Shown here: piece after piece, positions 52,731-62,739 of the stretch
How positions within the stretch are numbered: the first letter of the stretch is position 1
How the letters are laid out: the number at the start of each line of letters is the position of its first letter
Source of the DNA: Protula sp. h YS-2021
Lineage: Eukaryota; Annelida; Polychaeta; Sabellida; Serpulidae
Assembly: GCA_949752745.1 (NCBI GenBank)
Contig: OX457026.1
Span: forward strand, 28,334,116-28,398,115
Direction of reading: 5' to 3'
Length of the DNA stretch: 64,000 nucleotides
Notes under the pieces: generated by a model
Database searches by the model: none
What the model was told of the DNA's origin: nothing
The model's input: the letters and a program-made list of their open reading frames with translations, nothing else
Made by a program: the position numbers and the translations under genes

Positions 52731-54299
52731 AAAAGAATTCAAATAAACCCGCTTTCACATCCTAAAAATCGAGAGAAATGTATGGGGCCTCACCAATACA
52801 AGTAACTTTTCGTGCATAGTATAGCTAAAGCGCTTGGTGACATTTACGGAGTCATTTTCATCATTAGTCATTATTCAAAACTATCTGTAAATAACTTATG
52901 GGTTTTTTACAAGTTCAAATGTTTATCAGATTCATGTAGTAAATTTACAAATAAATCAAATTTCTCAATAAACAACAGATGTTTTAATTTCTTTAACATT
53001 GGAGACTTTTTTGCCAGTTCGAAACCGTTCTAGAAAAAAAAACACATAACTTTACTAATTACTCCATAAAACGGCATCCCTTCCCCCCGGCCCTCACCAA
53101 GGATAGTGCCTACCTGAAACTGATAATTTACGTGAACATTAGTGTATCTCCACGCATCGTTCTTATAAAACCAAGACATGCAATTCTCGATGCCCTGCGT
53201 CTTTGCCTTATGCTAATAAGGCATACATCATTTAAGTAGTGCATGCTATGGCTGTTGACAGATTCCAGGGACTTGCGCAATTGTTGCTGCAGTCCTCACG
53301 CGCCACATTTCATGATAAAATATCACTGTTTTATGCTTTACGTTTTTATTATGAAATTAAAAACAAATATGAAAACAAAAGCGAAGGGCACAACTTCATA
53401 TCAAGTACTACAAGTACTACAAGTACTACATAAGTGCAAAATTTGGGGACCTTAGGGCTAGTATGGTCAGAGTAGTGAAAACAAAACGACAGACTAGTGG
53501 AGAGAAAAGGATCCAAAGCATTGGCTATGTACAACTTCAATAAAGCCTTCGCAAGTCTTTGACTTGCCAAGTTTTAATAAAAGTAGGAACGTTTTGGATA
53601 AATTGTTTTTCCCGCTGCTCCTTTTTTCGATTGAACAATACAGGATACAAATGGCACAACGCAGAGGCACTTAAAGTGCCAAAGCTATACAAAACACGGA
53701 CAAAGAGTAACTTATACATAATAAGTACTATATGAGGATGGATGTTGGGGCTGGGGTACAAAGCCAAGAGAAAACACGACATACATCTACCTACTACGCA
53801 ATTTCTGCGACAAAGGATGGGGTGAGTGTACGACATGAGCTGGCAAGGGTGTAACTTACATATTTAATATGATAAGGGGGATGGGTCGAGGATAAAACAT
53901 AAACATAATAACATTGTAACTGGTATATTAATGCAACACAGGAGGAAGTTAGGGAAGGGGCCGGACAGCTCTGGGACTGGCAAAAGGTGCCCGGATTATT
54001 CAAGTTATGCAATAACGGCTTGATTTATTTGCTGAACAAACCATTGTTGGTAATGTGGGTCACCTGCACACCCCCTCAACCCTAAATGTGTCCGTTGGTG
54101 TTCTGTTCCTCAGTTTTGCACGGATGGTTAACAGCTCCGACCCTTCAGTTGCTCAATAATCTCTGTTGTTGTCAGTTGAGTCTGAGTTAATAGAGCTGAG
54201 TGAGAACTAGTTAACATGAATTGCAAACAAGGTCATATGATTTAAATGTTTAGTAGTCCGTCTATCAAAGCAAGAAGAAGCTTTGTTTCTCGGTTATTA
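52731..54299. other. Intergenic stretch, no gene seen
   Basis: A short TACAAGTAC triplet repeat lies near 53404-53430. No convincing exon or element. Confidence 0.4.
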
Positions 54300-54730
54300 G
54301 TCCTCACCCCGAAAAAATACTAACCCAAACACCCAAGGCCAAAATGTGAAGGAACTAAGGGAGGGCAGATTACTGGTATTCAAAACAGAGAGGGGGCTAT
54401 ATATCACATAAATTTGAGTAATTATTACGTCAGTACATTTGCACATGTTAAGTTCAAAGTTGACAAGCGTAACGGGAGCAAACAGTTCACAAACAGAAGC
54501 AGTCAAATTTGGTGTGGCGCATTCTTGTTGATATTATCTAGGAAGCAAACACAAACGGTGCTTAAAGATCGAGCCATTACCTGGCTCATAAGTAAAACCT
54601 ACAACTGGGTCCGAAAAATTGTGTCCGGTGTCCAGAATATGAAGCTGTTTAAATTAACCAGCTTCTCGTTATAAAGAAATCAATGGGAAATTTAAAGGGA
54701 TTGAAATATTTTGTCTAAATAAAGGACTTT
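54300..54730. repeat. Dispersed repeat, copy 2
   Basis: Shares ordered blocks with 4690-5260, among them CTGGTATTCAAAAC, GATCGAGCCATTACC and AAATTGTGTCCGGTGTCC. Unknown class. Confidence 0.55.
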
Positions 54731-55969
54731 GTCTAAATAAAGGACCACATGGTCGGAGACAGTTTTTATTGTAGCCCGCTTTAAGTTATCCAAAAAATTC
54801 TTGTTAGGTCCTTTGAGTTAGTGTTTCTATCACACTACCCCGGAATTTTTTAAGCTTTCGATCCAAAGCGGGATGGGTTGATGGGAGTTAATTCCGAAAA
54901 TAGACGTTCAGCCTGTTAAAGTGCCATGTTGAACGATGTTGAGCTTCCCCATATGATGCGTATTTCCCCATCTTTAAATTAATAGCATTAAGTATTGGGT
55001 CATTGTCCGTAAAAATTTAAAAGCTGGAATTCTACTATCTTGCGCACTCGTTGAAAGCATTTAATTCTTGCCTTAAATGTGCTTATCAAAAGAACTCCAA
55101 CGTATTTATTAAGAATTTATAACAAGACATTCGATTAAATTTATTACCAGCAACTCAAGAATGTCAAATAAAAAGTTTAATGTTAATGCTGTCTTTTATT
55201 GCAACTTGTTTCTATCAAAGCCAAAAAAATAGCGAATTTTATATAGACTATATAGACTTTCTCGCAGTAAATACCCGCATGCAGTACAAGCCGGTGGGCA
55301 AAAGTCTTCGCACAAACGGTTGTAGAGTGCAAATATTTGGGAGAAATTGTGTAGTATAAACGCTAGAGAGCTGGCTCCAGCTGTAACGTTCACATACCGA
55401 TATACTCGCCTGGTGGAGATCAACAGTGCAGAACATGTTAGAAAAGAACTTAAATCAAAAGGCTTTGGAAACATAGAAAACAGAAAATACATTATCACCT
55501 GTCCACGAAAAATATCTAGACTGGTATATAGCTGGTAGGCGCCCTATAATATCTGTAAGATTTTAGAGGGAGTCCCATATTGAGAAAGAAGACTCTCTGA
55601 TAAGTATGCTTAGACTACGCATATTAGAGAAGTTGAAATGGCAGACCACAGACTTTATTCAGAAGTGCCTTATTATCCAATCAGCTAGAATCAGCTTCCC
55701 TCAATCTCAGTATTCCAGAAAAAATTACATCCAATTTGTGTTGCAATTTGTATTGTGTACCGCTTCCAAGGATACCCAGGTTTTTCAAAGACAAGATAGG
55801 TTGCAGTGGGGTTAGAGCTCATTTATTGTAAAATGGTAAAATCATGTTATTTTAAAGAAAACTTCATATGTTTGTAAGAAGAAAAGGTGTTTATATTAGC
55901 GAATTACCCGCCGTAGAGCTATACGAAAGGGAGAAAAGCAGGAAAGCTGGATCAACCTGAGATGAAATG
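54731..55969. other. Intergenic stretch, no gene seen
   Basis: AT-rich, with overlapping short frames on both strands at 55196-55538 that exclude each other and lack motifs. Confidence 0.4.
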
Positions 55970-56770
55970 AGGCCCGACCAACCGCGTAACCACTCATTCA
56001 GAATCCCCGAATGCGACTTACGGGACCGGTTCCGAACTTCCACTTAAACTAGTGTGATCATTCATGGTGGACACAATCCAAGAATTATCACCAGAACGGC
56101 TTTACGATGTCTTTTGGAGTACAGTCCCACCAACCATACGTCGAGCATGCTTTAAATAATCGCTGAATCTAAGACATCGGTAGGCATTGAGCCACTCACA
56201 AAGACGCTACAAGGAAACTGGAATAGGGTAATGTTTAGTGATGAATGCCGCTCATTTGTTTACAGAAATGGTCGAAGCAGTGTTCCGCCACAGAAATGAC
56301 CATGCTTGTATACAGCAAGTGGATAGGTTTGGAGGTGGCAGCACAATAGCTTTAGGAGCGATAAAGTTTGGTTGCAAGTTTCGTCTGCTCATTATAGACG
56401 GTAATTTAACCACACATAGTTGTATCGGCAAAGTGTCATAAGGCGAGATAGTACCGTTTTTTTATGCTTGTCCACACGTGAACGTTATGCACGTTACCGT
56501 GCGACCACATGCTGCACATCAGTGCCAGAATCTCTTGCTAAGACGCAGCGTCAATGTCCTGAACTGGCCACCGTGCTCTACAGACATGGGATATCATCGA
56601 CAGGAAAGTTAGGGTACTCCTTCGCCTCAGACGCATGAGAATGGGAATGGCTAAGTTTACAATGGAACTGGATCCAACAGCGAAGGCTCAATTGACTCAT
56701 TACATCCATGCAAAGACGAATACAGGCTTTATATCGTGCCCGAGAAGGCCACACTCGACATTGATAAAGT
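55970..56770 (+). pseudogene. Tc1/mariner transposase relic
   Basis: Plus-strand translation in shifting frames shows WNRVMFSDECRSFVYRNG, matching the Tc1 signature WxxVxFSDESxF with its second catalytic Asp. It then shows a decayed DNARPH-like segment (VTVRPHAAHQ) and LNWPPCSTDMGYH, matching WPxxSPDLNPIEH. Multiple stops and frameshifts are present. No terminal repeats were located. Confidence 0.68.
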
Positions 56771-58489
56771 GAGTGCATAATTTGTGTGGTAAAAAAAGTT
56801 GACGTTGCTGTGACATTACGTGACTGTTCGAGATACTGAAGCTTTACATGTTTATGAAACCTGTCGAGATTGAAAGACCTTATCAGAAAGATAAGTTTGT
56901 TCAAACTTGAAAAATCTGCAAACTACTTTTGAGTTATGACATTTTTTATTTTCGGTGTTGGGCTTTTACTGTCCTTAAATGGCTTGCTAAAGTCAGTTTG
57001 AAAAAAGTATACCAAATACTGACAGAAACCATCCTAAACAGCAAATACATGCCCACTACTTGTTTTTACGAAACATACACATAAAGAATAAGGTTTTAAA
57101 ATTTCAGTGCAGACAAGAATGGTAAGTGTGCAGAAAGCAATGACGAATCAAGTTTCTTTTGGAAGTGAGGATGACGCAACGGGATTTACATGGAAAGACG
57201 GTGCTGATATTTTATTACCCGTTTTGTATTAACCTGATACAGAATATGACAAAGTCAATGCACACGATAAAATCCTGCAAATGTTTTACTAAACAGATCT
57301 AAAACAGATTAGTGGGTCTGTGTTTTTTTCTTCCATTTTGTGCATCTTTATACCACTGGCTTACCAGGCTTACTGAAACACTCACACTCCAATGTGAAAA
57401 TTACAAGTTACAATGGATCAACTAAGCATCAACTACACACCAACTACCCCCTTTTTGAAGCACCCCGTAATATGTAAGGCATTTTATGAACTGAATTTGT
57501 CCTCCCTGTCCCTTGTGATTACGCCTATATCTTTTTTTATCTTCATACAAAACTTAATCCAACATGGCCACCTTTTGTTCAACAGCCAACCTCTGCGGCG
57601 ATTCGGTCTGTTGTGTATAAATACTTTTCACGCCGTAGAACCAATGTGCATTCCGCGAAACTAGTACTGATGAAAGAGAGGAACTTGTTTTTAAAACAAG
57701 TAACTAACCTCTAGGGCGGTTCGGTCTGTTGTGCATAATACTTTTTTTACTCCGTACACCCACTGGGGATTCCGAAAAAATAATACTAATAAAAGACCGA
57801 AACTAAAATATCTATCCGCTCTGTATTTATGCATAACAGATAGATCTCATCACATGTCAGCTGTTTTATAATAACAAACATCACCGTAAATGCCCACGTT
57901 TTTTATCCTACGGTTTATATGCTTTGGAAATCTCGATAAAGATAAAAACAGAAATAAAACCGAGAAAAGCACAATAATTTACTGTTTTAACGAGATACAT
58001 TTTTGAATAACAAAGAAAGGTTAAATTGTACAGTGAAATTAAAAGTGGATGTGTCTATCATATCATACATTATTGATACTATACAAGTTTAACGTAAATC
58101 TAATAAAGCTAATCCAAGTTTTATATATTTTGTTTGCAGTTTTGCAAAAGAAATTTATAACTAAGCTGAAACGAGGAAGCATTTTGTGGCATTTGTGAAA
58201 GGAACTTATAAAAAGCATCGAATTATAGTTTTATTAACGAAAACAAGTTAATCAACAAACACATAATGATATCATCAACGTAACTAAGAGCTAAATAACA
58301 GAAACAAACTAAAAATATCCAACACAAGCAAGATTACCCTCGAGTAAACGTACAACATCTGACTGTTAAACTATACATAAAAGTTCAAAGCTTTTATTAT
58401 TGCCACATTCCATTTCTAGAGAGATCGAACGTCTGCTTAATATATACTGATAGTGTAGTTCACAAAATTAAAGTAATTATCAATCCCTG
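56771..58489. other. Intergenic stretch with a ~120-bp duplication
   Basis: GGCGRTTCGGTCTGTTGTG followed by ATAATACTTTT and CCGTA occurs twice, at about 57592-57680 and 57712-57800. No supported gene. Confidence 0.5.
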
Positions 58490-59705
58490 CCAATGACGTC
58501 GGTAAGTGGTAAACTGTTAGGAACAGAACGAACCGGGTCAAAACTTGAGACAGGGCGTGCCCAAGTCAAAATGTACTCAAGGCAGTACTACCCAGGACGA
58601 AACATACCCGAGACAGCACATATACACGACAGAACGTACCCAGGACAAAACGTACCCGAGACGGAACGTACTCAAAACAGAACGTACCCAAGACAGACCG
58701 AACTCAGAACAAAACGTACCGAGACAGAACATACATAAGTCAAACCGTATCGAAGCCGGAACGCCCCCAGGTCAAAACGTATCCAAGACCTCAAGTAAAA
58801 TGACTAAGTGAGGGATTGTTGCAGAATGGAAGCAGCTTGTTCGTTTATCATTTTATTCAAAATTACAACAAACACTTGAGGTGTTGTCAACGGACCGTTT
58901 AAAAACAGAAACAAATTATGCCTTGTGGATTTCCAATTCAAATGTCATGAGGCTAAGCGCAAATAACTCTACATATTTTATTAAACAAACAAGAAGGATA
59001 TTTAAGCACAAATTTTGTTTAATGAATAGACGACAGCTGATCTAATGACAACTGATCTGGCGACAATTGTAGATATCAAGCGACAACTGATCAAAATGGC
59101 CAGGATACGATAACTGATATAAATTATCAAACGCTATTTTTGTGTAAGGATTACTGTCCCAGTAACTGTAGCAGTTAAGACAACTCTGGACATTAAACAA
59201 AATTAACGGGCTTTACATATGTGCCGAGCAATAAAGTTTGTGAAGGGATTATCACACCTGTAAATCAGACAGGTTAGGCAGCCTTTGGCATTTGGCATTA
59301 TTTAGGAGATTATCTTTGTGCAGAGCAATAAATTCTGTGAACTAGTTATTGTAGATTGGTATGGAATGAACTGCGGAGTAGCTGACCCTTAAACTTCCTC
59401 GAAGGGTATTCTGAAATCTCAATTGTGCTGCTTTCAAAATCTTAAAAACAGAGCTCTAAAATATTACAGTGGGGTTGATCTGGTTTAAAAAAAAAGTAAA
59501 TTCGAGATTTACGTCATTTTTTATGAAGTCGAGAAATAGTCATAAAAAGGAACTCCCTCAAAAGTGTAAAAGTTTAAATACGTTTAAATAGGTACGTTCC
59601 AACCGAGGTACATTATGTCCGGGTACGTTTTGACCTCTGTACGTTCTGTCCCGACTATGGGTTCGTTTTCGCGTGGATATGTTCTGAACCGGGTAGCCCT
59701 GGATT
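58490..59705. repeat. Foldback repeat with ACGTACCC minisatellite arms
   Basis: The left arm (about 58515-58800) is a degenerate ~20-bp minisatellite with units such as GACAGAACGTACCCAG and ACAAAACGTACCCGAG. The right arm (about 59590-59700) is the same in reverse complement (GGTACGTTCC, GTCCGGGTACGTTTTGACC, GTACGTTCTGTCCC). The interior is AT-rich without a gene. It is probably a non-autonomous foldback element just downstream of the viperin gene. Confidence 0.6.
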
Positions 59706-59848
59706 ACAGTAACTTTCAAATGTCAAACTGTATCTATACTTCTGTGGCGAATAGCCAGCTGTGGTAATCTACCTGGAATAACTAGAAGGTTTCTGCAGTC
59801 ACTAACACATCGTGTCACTGTCATGAGTATTGTCTATCTTCAGCGGGA

Positions 59849-60819
59849 TCACCATTCGAGGCGCATATCGGCTTTGCTCCACACGTATTTGCCTCCACGT
59901 TTTAAGAACGCTTTCTCGTCGAAGTTAGCGCCATCTATTGCGTTGGCAACTCCTACATCCAGTATTGATCTAGACGGACGCTTCGTGCCACCATCTAGAA
60001 ATCGCATCTAAAATAAACGTGAAACGTCAGTCACCTATTTATTTCTTTATTATTTAAAACCTAAAATTAACATTACGCATGAAATATCTTCATAGGGTTT
60101 GGGTTGCCTCAGAAACAGAGAACAGATAAATCCGCTTAGAAAATATTGTGCTTTTGCTGACGATTATCTGGATGAGGTCTACAAGCTAACTTTTCAAATA
60201 AAACAAAGAACATATAACAAATAGGAAAGTACATCTACTTACATATTCGTCAACTATGTAATAGGAAAAACGCATTAGTTCATTTGATTCAGGAACTAAG
60301 CATTTTAGCCCTTTATGTCGTTTGAGAAATACTTGAAATTCGTCATCACTGATAACGAAAGTGCTGGCGTTCCTGAGAGCTTCTTCTCCGGCATTTTCCC
60401 CCTCAATCAACAAACACTGGAAGACCTGGAAGAACATACTATTAAAATCCATACAGAAGTATATGGTGACCCCTTGTTCTGGGTATGCGAAATTGCTAGA
60501 AAAAAAAAGAGTTCGTCCCTGAACGATCACTTCTGGCCCTTCGGGAAAATTGAAAATAAATCAATAATAAAACAAGACTGTTTTTTCGTGCCTTAAAATA
60601 ATAATATTATATGTTTGTTAAGCCTTTGACGCAATCCCTTTACTTCGCAAAAGCTTTTAGATGAGTTTCCGTTCCCACTATCCACCATTTTTTTTTATCT
60701 TATCTCAAAGTTGACCCGTTGTTTACCTTCCAGCGTACGGGGTTGAGTTCTCTCACTTGTTCCGTCATGTCTTCGTGTATGTTGTGAGTATTGACAACTG
60801 TATTCAGTTTAAATGCCAC
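59849..60819 (-). CDS. RSAD2: Viperin homologue, last three coding exons
   Basis: Viperin is a radical-SAM enzyme that converts CTP to the chain terminator ddhCTP as an antiviral defence. In vertebrates it sits on the ER and lipid droplets. Three minus-strand exons, all phase 0, join in frame. Exon at 60727-60819 has 31 codons ([10 protein letters not shown] to LNPVRWK; acceptor TGTAG, donor GTAAAC). Exon at 60243-60425 has 61 codons ([15 protein letters not shown] to YYIVDEY; acceptor TTCCAG, donor GTAAGT). Terminal exon at 59849-60007 has 52 codons plus a stop ([36 protein letters not shown], ending RLEW). The vertebrate landmarks [37 protein letters not shown] and FLKRGGKY are recognisable. 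This is about the last 144 of some 360 residues. The CxxxCxxC iron-sulfur domain must lie further 5', beyond the mobile element that starts 18 bases past the first exon seen here. No stops or frameshifts occur in the exons, so the gene looks under constraint. Confidence 0.93.
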
Positions 60820-60831
60820 CTACAGTTAACC

Positions 60832-60837
60832 AGAGAC
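60832..60837. repeat. Predicted left target duplication (AGAGAC)
   Basis: The six bases before the AGTAGT terminus. By analogy with the palindrome, AGAGAC should recur directly after an ACTACT end beyond 64000. The partner is not in the window. Confidence 0.35.
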
Positions 60838-61240
60838 AGTAGTGTAGAAAGAGGGGTTTCACCGCACTTTGTGACGTCATACTGTCTGGACCGGAAGTGA
60901 CGTCATAACGTCTGGACCGGAAGTGTTGTCTGGACCGGAAGTGTTGTCTGGACCGGAAGTGTTGTCTGGACCGGAAGTGTTGTCTGGACCGGAAGTGCTG
61001 TCTGGACCGGAAGTGTTGTCTGGACCGGAAGTGCTGTCTGGACCGGAAGTGCTGTCTGGACCGGAAGTGCTGTCTGGACCGGAAGTGACGTCATGATAAG
61101 CGTTATGATAGGCGCGGCCATCCATGACGTCATGATGACGTCATGATGACGTCATACTGTCTGGAGCGAAAGTTGCTTGATAGTTTTGGCCGAGTCAATC
61201 ATCATGAAGCCAATGAACTCCACCTGTCAATCAGTGTAAC
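60838..61240. promoter_or_regulatory. Terminal ETS/CRE array of the second element
   Basis: Eleven copies of GGACCGGAAGTG in an approximately 18-bp tandem unit (GTCTGGACCGGAAGTGTT) between about 60880 and 61095. The first and last run straight into TGACGTCA. Four further TGACGTCA sites occur to about 61155. ETS plus CRE composites are strong housekeeping-type promoter elements in animals. Long frames through this block are repeat artefacts. Confidence 0.8.
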
Positions 61241-61266
61241 CATGGCAACAGACTCTAAAAAGCCAT

Positions 61267-61425
61267 GACCCCCCCCCCTAGGTGGCAGTCGGGACTGACC
61301 CCCCCCCAGGATATACTATGTACCGACCCCCCCCAGGACATACTATGTACCGACCCCCCCCTAGGATATATCTACCGACCCCCCCCCCTAGGTGGCGGTC
61401 GGGACTGACCCCCCCCCCCCCAAGA
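61267..61425. repeat. C-run repeat with ATATACTATGTACC units
   Basis: Alternating GACCCCCCCC, TAGGTGGCRGTCGGGACTG and AGGA(T/C)ATACTATGTACC blocks, about five units, with palindromic CCTAGG cores. Strong strand asymmetry in G/C could favour unusual secondary structure. Confidence 0.7.
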
Positions 61426-61465
61426 GAGCAACAAAAACTTTTGCCGAATCAGCATGATAAAATCC

Positions 61466-61473
61466 TATATAAG
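61466..61473 (+). promoter_or_regulatory. TATA box of first element gene
   Basis: TATATAAG, 40-47 bases before the ATG at 61513. It is the same octamer as before the zinc-finger genes. Confidence 0.65.
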
Positions 61474-61512
61474 TGTGGTGTCTCAAGGCTTAGAGACATT
61501 GTCAGACACATC

Positions 61513-61788
61513 ATGGATAACACACCAGCTATCATCATTGATGACTTAACAGCGTTTCAAGCGAATGAATCTGTTTGCATCTGGGTAAATATGCGTGATG
61601 AAGCTGAAGCAGCTGATATTACATATGCTTTTGAGGAGGTGCTACAATTTCCAACTCAGATCACTGCAGTGAAGCCTGACGTAGTAATTACATTTATGTG
61701 GAACAACCGCATAGTAACACTGACTCAACGATACTGCAAGTGTCAAGTGTGGTTGGAATATGAGGGACAACCCCATAACTGCTGCTGA
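61513..61788 (+). CDS. Element protein 1, unknown (91 aa)
   Basis: Start chosen at MDNTPAIIIDD because a TATATAAG box sits about 45 bases upstream. An in-frame upstream extension would run back into the C-run repeat and is unlikely. The protein is small and acidic in its first half (NMRDEAEAADITYAFEEV). A C-terminal part is rich in hydrophobic and Cys residues (YCKCQVW, ending HNCC). No family recognised. Four Cys and one His near the end could bind a metal. As the terminus-proximal gene of a virus-like element it may be an accessory or early protein (inference). Confidence 0.6.
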   Translation: MDNTPAIIIDDLTAFQANESVCIWVNMRDEAEAADITYAFEEVLQFPTQITAVKPDVVITFMWNNRIVTLTQRYCKCQVWLEYEGQPHNCC

Positions 61789-62042
61789 TATATACTAAAA
61801 TCTTTCAGGCCCTTTTAAAGGCCATACTATATTAAGAAATGAAGCAAAACATGTCTGTCTGTGTGTGTGTGAGAGAGAGAGAATATATTTTATTACATTT
61901 CAGGTCTAGTTGGCGGATGAATACCATTTGGCGGATGAATACCATTTGGCAGACCATTTGACTTCACCGCTAGATGTCTCTGCTGTGCAGTAGTGCAGCT
62001 GTACAACTGTAAGTGAGACATTCATATACACAAGTAAAATTC

Positions 62043-62165
62043 TGCTGAGTCAGCAATTTTAACAATTTTGAGCAAGTTTGAAAAGTTACACACCATATTT
62101 TGATTACATGGAAGTAGCATAAAAGCATGAGTGAAACATATATGTGATACATTCTGCTGAGTCAA
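62043..62165 (+). promoter_or_regulatory. Promoter module shared with the palindrome centre
   Basis: TGCTGAGTCAGCA (62043-62055) is a perfect 13-bp Maf recognition palindrome. It is followed by GTTACACACCATATTTTG, ATTACATGGAAGTAG, CATAAAAG (62118-62125), GAGTGAAACAT and a second TGCTGAGTCA (62154-62163). Order and spacing match 43805-43936 in the palindrome. A second GTTACACACCATA block precedes the next TATA box, so the module is partly duplicated. Confidence 0.7.
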
Positions 62166-62226
62166 CAATTTTGAACGAGTATTGAATAAGTTTGAACAAG
62201 TTACACACCATATACCATCAAAGTTT

Positions 62227-62234
62227 TATAAAAG
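62227..62234 (+). promoter_or_regulatory. TATA box of second element gene
   Basis: TATAAAAG followed by GAAGAGTGA, only 34 bases before the ATG. The leader should be nearly absent. Confidence 0.7.
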
Positions 62235-62260
62235 GAAGAGTGACGAGAAAATACTTCACA

Positions 62261-62695
62261 ATGTCGGCATTACTTCTTGACAGATGTATGACTATGGATG
62301 ACGTCTTCAAAGTGAACTATATTGACTATGTGTTTTCAAAGCTTCCTGCTTTTGAATCGGATTGGATGCTGCAAGTGAAGAATTTGCATCTGCATTGGGA
62401 AGCTGTTGGAAAGGCTATTCCAAGAGATCGTTTCATCCACTCGTTTCTACGTGAATGTGAAGATCTACATTTACTATCAACTTACAACATTGATTCAGCA
62501 TTTATCAACGCGAATACAATTTGGGCAACTGACCTCATGTTAGCTGTAGCTACTAGAATTATTCTACATTATGATGATGATGTTCCAAATAATGTATCAG
62601 ACCTTGTTCGGTTCAACCATGGACGAGTTGAAGTGAATTCAAAACTTTGCAAGTTCTTTGAAAAGAAAGATGACTCAGCATATAGTTGGGTATAA
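62261..62695 (+). CDS. Element protein 2, unknown helical (144 aa)
   Basis: Start at MSALLLDRCM, placed by the TATAAAAG box at 62227. An in-frame Met further upstream at 62192 lies before the TATA box and is rejected. The protein is predicted largely helical, with LHLHWEAVGKAI, FIHSFLRECEDLHLL, and IDSAFINANTIWATDLML. The pattern hW..V, then hSxFLxEC, then IDxAL, then a hydrophobic helix recurs in element protein 4, so the two look like distant paralogues. No known family recognised. Its stop codon lies inside the TATA box of the next gene. Confidence 0.62.
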   Translation: MSALLLDRCMTMDDVFKVNYIDYVFSKLPAFESDWMLQVKNLHLHWEAVGKAIPRDRFIHSFLRECEDLHLLSTYNIDSAFINANTIWATDLMLAVATRIILHYDDDVPNNVSDLVRFNHGRVEVNSKLCKFFEKKDDSAYSWV

Positions 62696-62698
62696 AAG
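62691..62698 (+). promoter_or_regulatory. TATA box overlapping the previous stop codon
   Basis: TATAAAAG. The TAA at 62693-62695 is the stop of the 62261 gene. The ATG of the next gene follows at 62740. Confidence 0.68.
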
Positions 62699-62739
62699 GG
62701 AGTGGACTCAGCAGAGTGAAGTCATTTCTCAGCAGACAG

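Noticed and set aside
60315..60596. Plus-strand 93-codon frame overlapping the viperin exon
   Set aside because: The minus strand carries a clear viperin exon with matching splice sites; the plus-strand frame is its shadow.
61282..61512. N-terminal extension of element protein 1 with TMYRPPPGHTMYRP repeats
   Set aside because: It translates the C-run repeat and lies upstream of the likely TATA box and start site.
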